DNA from: Candidatus Acidiferrum typicum
GTDB lineage: Bacteria > Acidobacteriota > Terriglobia > Acidiferrales > UBA7541
Assembly (NCBI GenBank): GCA_025463055.1
Contig: JAOAPV010000030.1
Location: forward strand, 1-35,901
DNA length: 35,901 nucleotides
Reading direction: 5' to 3'
The notes below the pieces were generated by a model. The model did not search any database. It had not been told where the DNA came from and saw only the letters and a list, made by a program, of their open reading frames with translations. A program made the translations under genes and the position numbers. Shown here in pieces: positions 16,468 through 25,552 of this stretch; position 1 is the stretch's first letter, and each line of letters starts with the position of its first letter.

Positions 16468-17144
16468 GCGCCGAACCTCGTCTGGTAGAAGTGCGAAAGA
16501 ATGTTCTCAAGCAAAATGACGTGATCGCTCGCGCGCTCCGCGAGCGTTTCCGCGCAGCGGGAGTGCAAACCGTCAGCCTTGTCTCCAGTCCGGGCTCGGG
16601 CAAGACCGCTTTTCTGGAGAAGACTCTGACGCTTCTTCATCCCCGCTACAAAGTCGCCGCACTAGTCGGCGATCTCGCTACGGAAAATGACGCGACTCGC
16701 CTCGCGCGCAGCCAGGCTCCCGTAAAGCAGATCATCACCGGAACGGTCTGCCACCTTGAGGCAGCCATGGTCCAGAACGCTCTCGAAGGCTGGAATCTAA
16801 ACAATCTAGACTTTTTGTTCATTGAAAACGTTGGCAACCTGGTGTGCCCTTCCTCCTACGATCTTGGCGAAGACTTGCGTTTCGTGCTGCTCTCCGTCAC
16901 CGAGGGGGAGGACAAACCACTCAAATATCCGACAATCTTCAATAGCGCGGACGTTGCAGTCGTCACCAAATCAGATCTCGCCGCCGCGGTGGAGTTTGAC
17001 GAGGCCGCCGCCAAACGCAATATCCAAGCCGTGCGGCCGGGCATGGAAATTTTCAAAGTGTCTGCCAAAACCGGGGAAGGAATGATCGAATACGTGGAGT
17101 TTCTCGAACGCCGGCGTGTACGGTCCCGCGCCGCCGCAGTCTGA
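16464..17144 (+). CDS. hypB: HypB, nickel-delivery GTPase
   Basis: A 226-residue GTPase. The P-loop is SSPGSGKT (residues 41-48), followed by LVGDLATENDATRL, the metal-site segment ITGTVCHLEAAMV (one Cys and one His), IENVGNLVCPSSYDLGE, and the NKxD-type VVTKSDL. The N-terminal histidine-rich or CxxCGC extension seen in some HypB proteins is absent. ATG 16464 overlaps the hypA stop. It is the last recognisable hydrogenase gene. Confidence 0.96.
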   Translation: MSAEPRLVEVRKNVLKQNDVIARALRERFRAAGVQTVSLVSSPGSGKTAFLEKTLTLLHPRYKVAALVGDLATENDATRLARSQAPVKQIITGTVCHLEAAMVQNALEGWNLNNLDFLFIENVGNLVCPSSYDLGEDLRFVLLSVTEGEDKPLKYPTIFNSADVAVVTKSDLAAAVEFDEAAAKRNIQAVRPGMEIFKVSAKTGEGMIEYVEFLERRRVRSRAAAV

Positions 17145-17150
17145 AAACAA

Positions 17151-17360
17151 ATGACGCTAGCTTTAAACCAAAAAGAGGATCTGTGCGGCGCACTGCGGCA
17201 GTATGAAGAAGCCCGGACTCAGACCGACAGGTTGGAATTGATAGTAATCGCAAAACAAATTACTGCGCACTATCGCAGGCAAATCACGAAGTACAAACGA
17301 AGGCTTCAACTAGAAAAGCAAAAATCGAGACGGAGGGCTGTGAGCCCTCCGTCTCGGTAG
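17151..17360 (+). CDS. possible small basic helical protein after hypB
   Basis: A 69-codon frame starting 6 bp after hypB. The product would be helical and strongly basic toward the end (YRRQITKYKRRLQLEKQK). There is no ribosome binding site. Its last 11 codons run through the hairpin at 17326-17356. It may be a real small gene ending in its own terminator or a chance frame; I do not recognise a family. Confidence 0.35.
   Translation: MTLALNQKEDLCGALRQYEEARTQTDRLELIVIAKQITAHYRRQITKYKRRLQLEKQKSRRRAVSPPSR
17326..17356 (+). terminator. strong hairpin terminator after the hydrogenase operon
   Basis: A perfect 14-bp inverted repeat, CGAGACGGAGGGCT (17326-17339) and AGCCCTCCGTCTCG (17343-17356), with a 3-nt loop. 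It is preceded by an A-run and followed by GTAGTTTTAG, a weak U-tract. It lies between converging genes and could serve both strands. Confidence 0.8.
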
Positions 17361-17362
17361 TT

Positions 17363-17832
17363 TTAGTAAGTTAATACAGTTAATGTTTCCATGGTTGCCT
17401 GACACGTCCAGTTGGGGTTCACGTCGCTATTATTCCTCATGAGCAATTGCACTGCCGGGCGGGAACCCGGAACCAATCCTACGTAGGTGTTCGTGACCTC
17501 GCCGCTTAGCACGGGAGTTCGGGTAGGCAGAGGAATAGTCAAGCCCGGCACGTAGACTACCGCAGCCGTTACGTCATCGGTGGGAAACACCCCGTTCAAG
17601 GCGGTGTTCACGTAGCAGACATTGCCCATGCCCTGCCGCGCAAAGATTACCTTCGCTATGAGAAGCACCGTGCCGCTCGGCCCCACTGTTACAGTGTTGT
17701 TGAAAAGAACAGGAGTATAGGGGTGGTGGTGACGATAACAGAACCGGCTGTTATTTGCGCGGCGGACGTAAGAGCCGGAGGGCCTTGCGGTCCCACTGGT
17801 CCGGGCAATCCCTGTAATCCCCGCGTGTTGCT
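17363..17832 (-). pseudogene. remnant of a collagen-like repeat protein
   Basis: On the - strand a Gly-X-Y run reads GLQGLPGPVGPQGPP, continuing into ALTSAAQITAGSVIVTTTP. The frame then shifts near 17720 (at the GGGGTGGTGGTG run on the + strand) into a second frame of about 115 codons containing LFNNTVTVGPSGTVLLIAK, FARQGMGNVCYVN and ending in METLTVLTY. No start codon is found before the Gly-X-Y run: an in-frame stop lies just upstream, almost touching the amidohydrolase stop. It looks like the C-terminal part of a collagen-like surface protein with 5' truncation and one frameshift. A sequencing error in the G/T run could explain the shift but not the missing 5' part. Confidence 0.6.
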
Positions 17833-17835
17833 TGG

Positions 17836-18846
17836 TCAGAGTTTGAGGATTCGTGCGGCGTTGTCACCTAAGATCATCTTTCGTTGCGTGCTCGTTATAT
17901 TTATCTCGTCGAGGAAATGTACTGGCCGCTCGCAACCCATATCGAGGCAATAGTCGCTGCCGATCATGATGCGCTCGGCGCCCACCTCGCTGATCACGAA
18001 TTCCATGACGGATTTCGAGTGGACCAGAGTGTCAAACATGAACCGCTGTAGATATTTGCTGGGCGCCTGCGGTAGCTTCAGCTTTTGAATTTCGGGGCGT
18101 ACCGTTGCACCATGATCGATGCGTCCTGTGAGCATCAGCAATACCCCGCCGCCGTGCGGCAGACAAACCTGAAGCTTCGGGTGCCGATCGAGCACACCGC
18201 CGAAAATAAGGTGGCATGCGGCAATGGCGGTATCGAAAGGAAAGCTCAGGATGTTCGAGAGATTGAAGGGTGCGGTACGCTGTCCGCCAACCACCTGCAG
18301 CGGATGCAGAAAAACCGGAAGGTCCAGAGCCTCGATGCGCGCAAAAATCGGCCCAAACAACGGGTCGTCGAGATCGCGATGGTTGATGTTTGTACCCATG
18401 TAAACGCCGCGTATGCCCGGCAATATGCTCGCGCGATTCAATTCATCGACGGCGCGATCCGGGAAGAGCATGGGAAGCGTGAGCAATCCGAACAGCCGCG
18501 TTGGGTACTCCAGGTGCGCAGCGCTAGCCGCATCGTTCCATGCGCGTGACAATTTGTGGGATACGTCTTCGTCGCCCCAATGTGCCATTGGTCCGGTAAG
18601 GGACATGGCCTGGATGGCAGTGCCTTGCGCGTCCATATCCGCGATCCGCTTCTTCAGATCGACGAGGCGATATGGAAGTGGTCCCTGAAAGCGCACCTCC
18701 GTCTTGATGTAAAAGCCTTCCTCCGATGCGCGATATTCCACATTGAAGCGCGGCCCCTCTTCCGCGAGCACGTCAAGATAAGCTTGCGGGAAATAATGCG
18801 TGTGAATATCGATGGGGCGCACACCGGGAACAACATGGTTCGGCAT
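17836..18846 (-). CDS. amidohydrolase family protein (ACMSD-like)
   Basis: A 336-residue amidohydrolase-2 family enzyme with a TIM barrel. The metal-binding N-terminal DIHTHYFP is at residues 13-20, a further barrel-strand histidine is in LPVFLHPLQVVGG and LPHGGG, and the conserved Asp is in MIGSDYCLDMG. Members include aminocarboxymuconate-semialdehyde decarboxylase and other C-C or C-N hydrolases or decarboxylases acting on aromatic breakdown products; the substrate cannot be told from sequence. AGGAG precedes the ATG. It lies 147 bp downstream of the Ldh-family gene and probably belongs to the same cluster. Confidence 0.88.
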   Translation of the reverse strand: MPNHVVPGVRPIDIHTHYFPQAYLDVLAEEGPRFNVEYRASEEGFYIKTEVRFQGPLPYRLVDLKKRIADMDAQGTAIQAMSLTGPMAHWGDEDVSHKLSRAWNDAASAAHLEYPTRLFGLLTLPMLFPDRAVDELNRASILPGIRGVYMGTNINHRDLDDPLFGPIFARIEALDLPVFLHPLQVVGGQRTAPFNLSNILSFPFDTAIAACHLIFGGVLDRHPKLQVCLPHGGGVLLMLTGRIDHGATVRPEIQKLKLPQAPSKYLQRFMFDTLVHSKSVMEFVISEVGAERIMIGSDYCLDMGCERPVHFLDEINITSTQRKMILGDNAARILKL

Positions 18847-18993
18847 GATCAGTGATCTCCTGAATGGTTATGGTCGATGACCGTTTTGTAGCGACGTGTT
18901 GTAGCGGCAATGATGATGCCCCAATTACGTTCGGCGGTCATTGCGAGCATCACCGGCGCCGTCTCTCGCAGCAGTGTTATGTTCGTGCGACCT

Positions 18994-20070
18994 CTATCGC
19001 AATCGCGCAACACCCAGGCGATCCGCGAGTTCATCCAGAGCCTTGCGCAGTTCGGCGCCCAGAGGAATGCCGTGAGCCATCCGCTCCTCGTAGACGTGCG
19101 CCGTTCGCTCTCCAGGCAGCCGAACTTCCTCGACGCCAGGCAGCGTAGGCGACGACTTCATGACGTCCCACATGGCGTCGGCTCCCTGCTTGAAGGCTTG
19201 CACGTCCGCGAATGTTGAGATGTCAACCGCCACAATGACTTGGCCAGTATTGCTCGGGGTTTTGGAATCCTTGGTGTAATCGACCACGTCACGGCCAAAC
19301 GCCGCCCCGTTCAATGTCCCGGCCAGCAAACCAATCATCAGCGCCAAGCCATAGCCCTTCGGACCGCCGATGGGTACAAGAAAACCTTCGCTCGCGCGCT
19401 TCGGGTCAGTCAAAGGGTTCCCTTGCCGATCAATCATCCAACCTTCCGGCATTGGCTCATTGCGTTGTGCCATGAGCCGGATTTTGCCAAAAGCAGTGTT
19501 GGTCGTAGCCATATCGAGAACGATCGAGGGATGCTTCAAGGCAGGCACGGCGATGGCAATAGGATTCGTACTCAGCAGCACTTCAGTGCCGCCCCACGGG
19601 GGCAAGAGATTCGCGTTACCCACACAGAAATACAGCCCTACCATCTCCTGCTCCGCAGCCATTCGGGCGTAAAGCTGCGCGGGGCCCGCATGATTGCTGT
19701 GCCGAGTCCCTACCCAACCGATGCCGCACTGACGGGCCTTCTCAATGGCCAGCTCAGTGGCCCGTTTCATAACCAGATGGCCCAGCGCATTATCGCCGTC
19801 GATGAGCGCAGCGCCCGCCTTATCGTTCAATATGCGAATGGTGGGCCGCGGATTGATCCCGCCGCTTTGGATCTGGTCCACGTATTGCGGCAGCCGGAAC
19901 ACACCGTGGGCGTTCGAGCCGAGCGCGTCGGCTTCGACCATTAGAGCGGCCACTTGGACGGCATCCGCCGGAGGGATGTCAACGGAAACAAGCGCTCGCG
20001 TGACGAATGCCTTCAGTTCATCTATTCCAAGGCCTGCGTTGCTCACTACGGGCTTGGCAGTTTCGGTCAC
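18994..20070 (-). CDS. Ldh-family (malate/L-lactate/ureidoglycolate) dehydrogenase
   Basis: A 358-residue NAD(P)-dependent oxidoreductase of the Ldh/YlbC fold, distinct from classical lactate dehydrogenase. Family segments are ALGSNAHGVFRLPQYV (residues about 50-65), GWVGTRHSNHAGPAQLYA, STNPIAIAVPA, VLDMATTNTAFGKI and PIGGPKGYGLALMI. The catalytic His-containing signature (usually DSHG) reads SNAHG here. It starts at GTG 20070; no in-frame ATG is available. It likely oxidises a 2-hydroxy acid to a 2-oxo acid; the substrate is unknown. Confidence 0.9.
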   Translation of the reverse strand: MTETAKPVVSNAGLGIDELKAFVTRALVSVDIPPADAVQVAALMVEADALGSNAHGVFRLPQYVDQIQSGGINPRPTIRILNDKAGAALIDGDNALGHLVMKRATELAIEKARQCGIGWVGTRHSNHAGPAQLYARMAAEQEMVGLYFCVGNANLLPPWGGTEVLLSTNPIAIAVPALKHPSIVLDMATTNTAFGKIRLMAQRNEPMPEGWMIDRQGNPLTDPKRASEGFLVPIGGPKGYGLALMIGLLAGTLNGAAFGRDVVDYTKDSKTPSNTGQVIVAVDISTFADVQAFKQGADAMWDVMKSSPTLPGVEEVRLPGERTAHVYEERMAHGIPLGAELRKALDELADRLGVARLR

Positions 20071-20169
20071 AATCGCACCATTGAATCTTCAATCATTTGG
20101 TTACACAAAAAGCGTGCGCGCTGACACCGGATCGGGCCGGACGTAGAAATGTCCCGACCGCGGCGTGCC

Positions 20170-21438
20170 TCAAGGTACGTAGTCGAACACCATGAGATGG
20201 GCTTCTTCAATTACCAGGTCAGAAAGCATCGATGTTTGCCAGCCGGATTTCTTTTCGCGTGCTGTCACACCTTGCGCGATGTTCAATTCCTTAAGGAGGT
20301 CTCCCTGGAAGTCCTGCGTCCCATGGCGGGCTGTGAGAACGTAGTGCCTCGGGACCGCCGAGTAAAAGCGCTTCAATTCAGGAACCCAAAGGCCCGTCTT
20401 CGAGATTGCGCCGGTCGGAACTTTTCCCAGAAGCTGAAAGTGATCCGGGTCTACCTCCTTAAAAACAGCAACAGTACCAGTGGTCCCGACGAAGTAAATG
20501 CGCCCGGTAGCCGCGTCATATTGGAGGTCGTCGGCGCCGCCCACGCTGTCCAGCACTTGCGCCACTTTCCCTGTCTCTGTGTTGATCACAACCAACTTCC
20601 CGGGTTCGCGCTGGTGCCCCCCTCCGATATTGCCCGTGTGCGCTATCGTCCGGCTGCCAACAAACAGACGATGATGGGCCGCGTCCAGACCAGCGGTATG
20701 CGGCACTGGGCCTCCGGTGATTGGCCACTGAGCGATTACCCCGCGTTTTTCGAGATCGACGACGGCAACGTGACTTTCGCCGTCCACAATATCTCCCATG
20801 GTTACGTACAATCTTTTCCCTGAAGGCTCGATGGCTATGCCGGCCGGATCACCACCCGGGAGCTTGATGCTGCCCACCAACGTGGCTGTCTTGGTGTCGA
20901 CTATGTCGATCGACGCATCCGTTGATCCGTGCTGACCGCTGCCACCAAAGTTTTCAAAGACTTCAACGCCGGCATAAATCAGATGACTGGCAGGATCGTA
21001 CGCCGCGTTGTCCGCTCCCCTGTTCGGATCGCCATATCCAGACAATTTGACTGTCTTGATTACCTCGTAGGTGGTGCCACTGATGGCTACAACACTGCTA
21101 TCGGTCAGAGTCATCCATACTTCGTCGGTCTCAGGGAGATAGAAAGGCTTCTTGGGCATTGCTGAAAGCCCTTTAGTTTCGTGAATAACCTTACCTGCGC
21201 GCAGGTCCACAACTATGAGGCTTTTCGCGGCCTCTCCAGAAACAAATAGGCGCTGGCCTTTTACGTCTACCGCTAGGTGGTCCATGTAGCCATCCCCCGG
21301 CAAAGGGATGGTCTCAACCAGCCCCAGAATACCGACCATATGCATCATGGGCAGTTGCTGGCTAATGGACTCCTGGCCCTGTGCCTTCGAAACGAAGGCC
21401 GTCAACAAAGTTACGAGAATCGCGAGAAATCTTTTCAC
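20170..21438 (-). CDS. secreted YVTN/YncE-type beta-propeller protein
   Basis: A 422-residue protein. I start at GTG 21438, which has GAGGAGAG upstream; a TTG at 21453 lies within that site. A signal peptide covers about residues 1-21 (FLAILVTLLTAFVSKAQG). Repeated propeller blades of the type LAVDVKGQRLFVSG, AAYDPASHLIYAG, IAIEPSGKRLYVTMG and LDAAHHRLFVGS follow. Such proteins are periplasmic or cell-surface; the function is unknown. It lies between the TonB receptor and the Ldh-family gene on the same strand. A second propeller of the same broad class lies at 25553. Confidence 0.85.
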   Translation of the reverse strand: MKRFLAILVTLLTAFVSKAQGQESISQQLPMMHMVGILGLVETIPLPGDGYMDHLAVDVKGQRLFVSGEAAKSLIVVDLRAGKVIHETKGLSAMPKKPFYLPETDEVWMTLTDSSVVAISGTTYEVIKTVKLSGYGDPNRGADNAAYDPASHLIYAGVEVFENFGGSGQHGSTDASIDIVDTKTATLVGSIKLPGGDPAGIAIEPSGKRLYVTMGDIVDGESHVAVVDLEKRGVIAQWPITGGPVPHTAGLDAAHHRLFVGSRTIAHTGNIGGGHQREPGKLVVINTETGKVAQVLDSVGGADDLQYDAATGRIYFVGTTGTVAVFKEVDPDHFQLLGKVPTGAISKTGLWVPELKRFYSAVPRHYVLTARHGTQDFQGDLLKELNIAQGVTAREKKSGWQTSMLSDLVIEEAHLMVFDYVP

Positions 21439-21603
21439 TTCTTCTCTCCTCAATCGGGAATTGGGACGGCCCTCAGCTAGCTGTAGTTAGCTGCCGGCGG
21501 GCGACATGAAAAGGTCTCCTAGTTGCACGAAGACAAGGTCGTACTGTGGCGGCTTGTCGCTGATTGCAAAAATCACGATCGACCGGCCATTGGTTCTTTT
21601 CTG

Positions 21604-24600
21604 TTACCAGATCACCTTCAATGCAAACTGAACGTCTCGGGGCTGCGTCGCCAAAGTATCCAAAAATCCGTTGGTTATTGCTGCCCCGCTTGCGTCAAAG
21701 ATCCCCGCTCCGTTGAGTGGTTCCGGAGGCACAAAGTTGGTGTGATTGAGGATGTTGAAGATCTCCGCGCGGAACTGAACGTTGAAAGTCTCCGAAATGC
21801 GGCGGATCGGGAAGTTCTTGGTCGACGAGAAATCCAGGTTTACAAGTTTGGGTCCAATGACGGTATTGCGGCCCGCATTGCCTAGCAGATTGGCGCAAGT
21901 GCCGGGGATGCCAGCGGTAGTGGGAGTAGCACCGAAGGTCTGACATTGCGCAGCGATCGCCGGAGTTGACTGGGGCAATGTGTAGCAATTCACGTTGATG
22001 TAGGAAGGGCTTGTACCACCTATGTAATCGTGATTGACAGGGTTGCAGCCGGGAATGCGGTTCGGAATGCCGAATTGGTCTGCACCGCCATTTCCCAAGC
22101 CCGCTGGGTCTCCGTTGATGATGGCAGTGGTCGGAATTCCAGTATTGATCTTGAAAATGCCGCCTAGTTGCCATCCGCCCACCGCCGCCCTTGCTAAACC
22201 ATTAAATGAGGCAGGCGTGGGCAGGGCCCAGAGTAGATTAATGGACGCGCTCTGGCCGACGTTAAAGTCAGAAAGGCCTCGAAGTGATTTCGGGGCGAAC
22301 CAGTACAAAGAGTTCAGGCTATTTGAAAATGTATCCCCCGCGATGGTTGCCGAATTGTCGTCAATCGACTTCGACCACGTGTAGGCGACCTGGAATTGGA
22401 GGCCGTGGCTCATTCTCTTGTCAACATTCAGGTTCATGCCGTGATAGAAGGAGTCGCTTCCCCAATAGAGATAGCGAATAGTCCCTACAGACTGGTTGAT
22501 CTTTGCAGACGTGCCAGCCGAGGTGTTGCCAGCCGTGCAAGAGCCGTCAGCATTTAGCGGGGGACCACAAGGAAAAAGGTATCCCGCAGAGGTGAGGGTA
22601 GGAATGGTCATGTTGCCGTCGTCACCGCGAATCAGCATGTGTACGCCGTGAGAGCCTACATAGCCCAGCGTAACCGACAGATTCGGGGTAATTTGACGCT
22701 GCACGTTGAGATTCCACTCCAGTACGTAATTTCGATGAGGGTTTGTCTCAACCGTGGAGGTGCTTAGCTTGCCTACCTGAATTCCGTCCGGCGGGTTCGT
22801 CAGCAGGCCCTGCCCTCCCGCGGAAAATTTATTCTTCAAGGGATTGAGACCGGAGGCAGGTTTATCCACGGTATCAAATATCATGAATGGTGCGGCCTGA
22901 GCCTGCAGTACGAGGAAGTAGCCGGGCAGGGGCAGCACGTCATAGATACCAAAGCCCCCACGGACCGAGGTCTTTCCATCGCGGAACGGGTCCCATGCAA
23001 ATCCAATTCGAGGCTCAAAGTTACGAAGCGTAGGGTTGTGATAGTAGGGGCCCACGCCGCCGCAGACAGAACCTGCGAGCCTAGGAGCTGTTGGCCCCCC
23101 CGGAGCGAACGAGGAATCAAACTGGACCCCACATTGCGGCGCGGCGTCGGTAATATTCGGCAGGCTAGTAATCTTGCCCTGAGCGTCCTTTATGACTGTG
23201 ACCATTTCGTAGCGCAGGCCGAGGTTCAATGTCAGATTGGAACGAACGCGCCAATCATCCTGGACGTACCCTGCGACCAAGGTCTGTCGAAGTTCACGCG
23301 GTGTGATTGTGGACGGTATTCCCGCCTCAAAATGCTTGGCATTGTTGGTGAGAAAAGCCGCCAGGTTTGAGAAATTCCACCTTCCGCCCGGCGTCACCCT
23401 CGCAATGTAGTTGTATTGCATCCGCTCGATATCCGTGCCAAATTTCAGGGTATGACCCCCATGTATCCAGAATGCATCGTCGGCGAACTGATAATTGTTA
23501 AAGGCGTGTTCGTAATTGGAGGCCGCTCCGACGCCCCCTTGGTTCCTCGTATAGCCACTGATAGCCACGAGAGGGGCCGCCTGTCCCGTAGTGCTGCCCA
23601 GCGACAAATCCTTTGCTGCGGGATTGATCGCGCCAAACGGTATGAGGTTGAGCGCATGACTGCGACTGTAACCAACTCGGGCGGCATTGACCACGCTGGG
23701 GCCGAATGTGTGGCTCTCTCCCAACACAACGGTCTGACGTCTGGTATGTGACTTGAGAAGAACGTTGTTGAAGCTGTCGGGTTGCGTGAAGTCCGTGTCA
23801 TCAAACAAGTACGTTCCGAATAGGCCGTCATTCCTCGAAAGCTTGTGATCTACACGGGCCGTATAGAAATTTTCCGGAACAATTTGCAAGCCGGAGTGAA
23901 TAAATTTGCCTTTGTCTTTCGCGGAGGTTCCAGGCGTGGCCTGCGGAAACATTGCCAATTCCGCCGCTGCTGCGGGGCTCACCGTCACCGTACAAGTTCC
24001 CGGGACGGTCACCGTGCATCCACCAGGAGGGGGAGTGGTCGGGTCGTAGTGGAGGGTTCCCGCCCTTGCGCTGTCGGAAGGGACAGTAATTGTGGTCGTG
24101 ATCCCTTTGGCTTGGCGGAATCCTTCGTAATCTCCGAAGACAAAAGTTTTGTCCTTAATAATTGGCCCGCCGGCCGCGCCGCCGAACTGATTGCGCCTGA
24201 ACTGCGCCAAAGGAGTGTCGCCACTCCTCGAGAAGTAATCTCTCGAGTCCAACGCACTGTTCCGTATGAATTCGTACACGTCGCCATGGAAGGAGTTCGT
24301 GCCGGACTTGGTGATGGCATTCACGACTCCTCCGGAAGCCTTTCCATACTCGGCCGAGAAGCCGCCGGTTAGAACGGAGAACTCCTGAATGGCGTCCACA
24401 CCGAGGGCGGCGCCGATAACATTGCCAGGCCCGCTGTTGGCGTAGTCGTCGACGCTAACTCCATCCAGCCGGTAGTTGTTGTTCGCGGTCCTCTGGCCGG
24501 AGATGGTAAGTTCCGCTCCGAAGCCACGATTGCCGCGCGCGGACTGAGCATAGTCCACCTGGTTTTCGATCAGGCTCACGCCGGGATGAAGCGTAGCAAG

Positions 24601-25077
24601 TGAAGTCCAATCGCGGCCGTTCAGCGGCAACTCGAGTATCGTCTGAGATTCGACCTGCCCAGTCAGGGTTGATGAGGTGAGATCAATTTGCGGTGCAGCC
24701 TGCGTTACCTGAATGGTCTGCGATATTTCCCCGATTTTCATCGGGATATTGAGCTGCTGCTGAGCCCCCACCGCAAGGGTCACCATCGAAACTACCGTGC
24801 TGAAGCCCTTAGCCGTCACCCTGACCTCATAAGTCCCCGGTGCCAGGTTGGGAACCGTATAGTAGCCCTCGGAATCGGCTAGAACGTCCTTACTGATGCC
24901 AGTGGCAGCATTCTTGATGGAGATCTGCGCTCCGGGTATTGCAGCGCCGGAAGAATCCGAGGTGGTCCCGGAGAGAGTCGCTCCGGTTACCTGTGAGTAT
25001 AAGGAAATGGCGCCCGACAGACTAAGAACGATCGCTACCAATGGCGTGAAGATCTTCGTGAGTTTTCGAGGGTGCAT
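21604..25077 (-). CDS. Oar-like TonB-dependent receptor with carboxypeptidase-regulatory domain
   Basis: A 1157-residue outer-membrane protein. A signal peptide covers about residues 1-29; a carboxypeptidase-regulatory (CarboxypepD_reg) domain follows at about 30-110 (GTTSDSSGAAIPGAQISI, DSEGYYTVPNLAPGTYEV), then a plug domain at about 120-260 (ELPLNGRDWTSLATLHPGV, YRLDGVSVDDYAN, SAEYGKASGGVVNAITKSG) and a long beta-barrel ending in the aromatic FALKVIW. The size and layout are typical of Acidobacteriota and Oar-like receptors. AGGAGG precedes the ATG. It probably imports a large or polymeric nutrient; the neighbouring propellers and enzymes may process it. Confidence 0.95.
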   Translation of the reverse strand: MHPRKLTKIFTPLVAIVLSLSGAISLYSQVTGATLSGTTSDSSGAAIPGAQISIKNAATGISKDVLADSEGYYTVPNLAPGTYEVRVTAKGFSTVVSMVTLAVGAQQQLNIPMKIGEISQTIQVTQAAPQIDLTSSTLTGQVESQTILELPLNGRDWTSLATLHPGVSLIENQVDYAQSARGNRGFGAELTISGQRTANNNYRLDGVSVDDYANSGPGNVIGAALGVDAIQEFSVLTGGFSAEYGKASGGVVNAITKSGTNSFHGDVYEFIRNSALDSRDYFSRSGDTPLAQFRRNQFGGAAGGPIIKDKTFVFGDYEGFRQAKGITTTITVPSDSARAGTLHYDPTTPPPGGCTVTVPGTCTVTVSPAAAAELAMFPQATPGTSAKDKGKFIHSGLQIVPENFYTARVDHKLSRNDGLFGTYLFDDTDFTQPDSFNNVLLKSHTRRQTVVLGESHTFGPSVVNAARVGYSRSHALNLIPFGAINPAAKDLSLGSTTGQAAPLVAISGYTRNQGGVGAASNYEHAFNNYQFADDAFWIHGGHTLKFGTDIERMQYNYIARVTPGGRWNFSNLAAFLTNNAKHFEAGIPSTITPRELRQTLVAGYVQDDWRVRSNLTLNLGLRYEMVTVIKDAQGKITSLPNITDAAPQCGVQFDSSFAPGGPTAPRLAGSVCGGVGPYYHNPTLRNFEPRIGFAWDPFRDGKTSVRGGFGIYDVLPLPGYFLVLQAQAAPFMIFDTVDKPASGLNPLKNKFSAGGQGLLTNPPDGIQVGKLSTSTVETNPHRNYVLEWNLNVQRQITPNLSVTLGYVGSHGVHMLIRGDDGNMTIPTLTSAGYLFPCGPPLNADGSCTAGNTSAGTSAKINQSVGTIRYLYWGSDSFYHGMNLNVDKRMSHGLQFQVAYTWSKSIDDNSATIAGDTFSNSLNSLYWFAPKSLRGLSDFNVGQSASINLLWALPTPASFNGLARAAVGGWQLGGIFKINTGIPTTAIINGDPAGLGNGGADQFGIPNRIPGCNPVNHDYIGGTSPSYINVNCYTLPQSTPAIAAQCQTFGATPTTAGIPGTCANLLGNAGRNTVIGPKLVNLDFSSTKNFPIRRISETFNVQFRAEIFNILNHTNFVPPEPLNGAGIFDASGAAITNGFLDTLATQPRDVQFALKVIW

Positions 25078-25552
25078 AGCACCTCCTGAACGATCACATA
25101 CTGATCTCGATCCGAATTTTCGATTGAGTCCTAATCCTCGTGAACTAGAGACTAGACGAATTGGGCGAATTGAATATCTTCATCGATAGAGTGTCAAGTG
25201 CTTTTGCGCCATAAACGCTTAAATCCAGATTAATAAGTATTTACCATTCGCCGAGGGCGCTCCCCGTAGAAGGAGGTCATCTCGCGGCAGCTGAGGCAAC
25301 GCGGTGTTAATTCGGCTCCCGGGTCAAATTTATCTTCCAGAAAGGTTCGCTGGGGCATCATGCGATCGAATGCAGGCAATTACAGCAATTACATGTGGGT
25401 TAGATTTGAAAGCTTTGAGCTGCGCTGTCGTTTTTGATCCAAGGTATAGAGTGCGGCACACCGCTACAAACCATTGACAGGGCCTTTGTGTTGATTCTGG
25501 GCAACAGATTTCCTTGTTCAATAAAGGCAGATAATTCAAAGGAGGGTTATCA
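25078..25552. promoter_or_regulatory. divergent intergenic region of the receptor and the second propeller
   Basis: 475 bp without a gene. On the - strand a TTGACA at 25197-25192 with a weak TATTCA/ATTCAA at 25176-25170 could drive the receptor. On the + strand a TTGACA near 25474 lies upstream of the propeller gene, but no clear -10 follows at 16-18 bp. AAAGGAGGG lies just before ATG 25553. I see no riboswitch-like structure. Confidence 0.35.
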
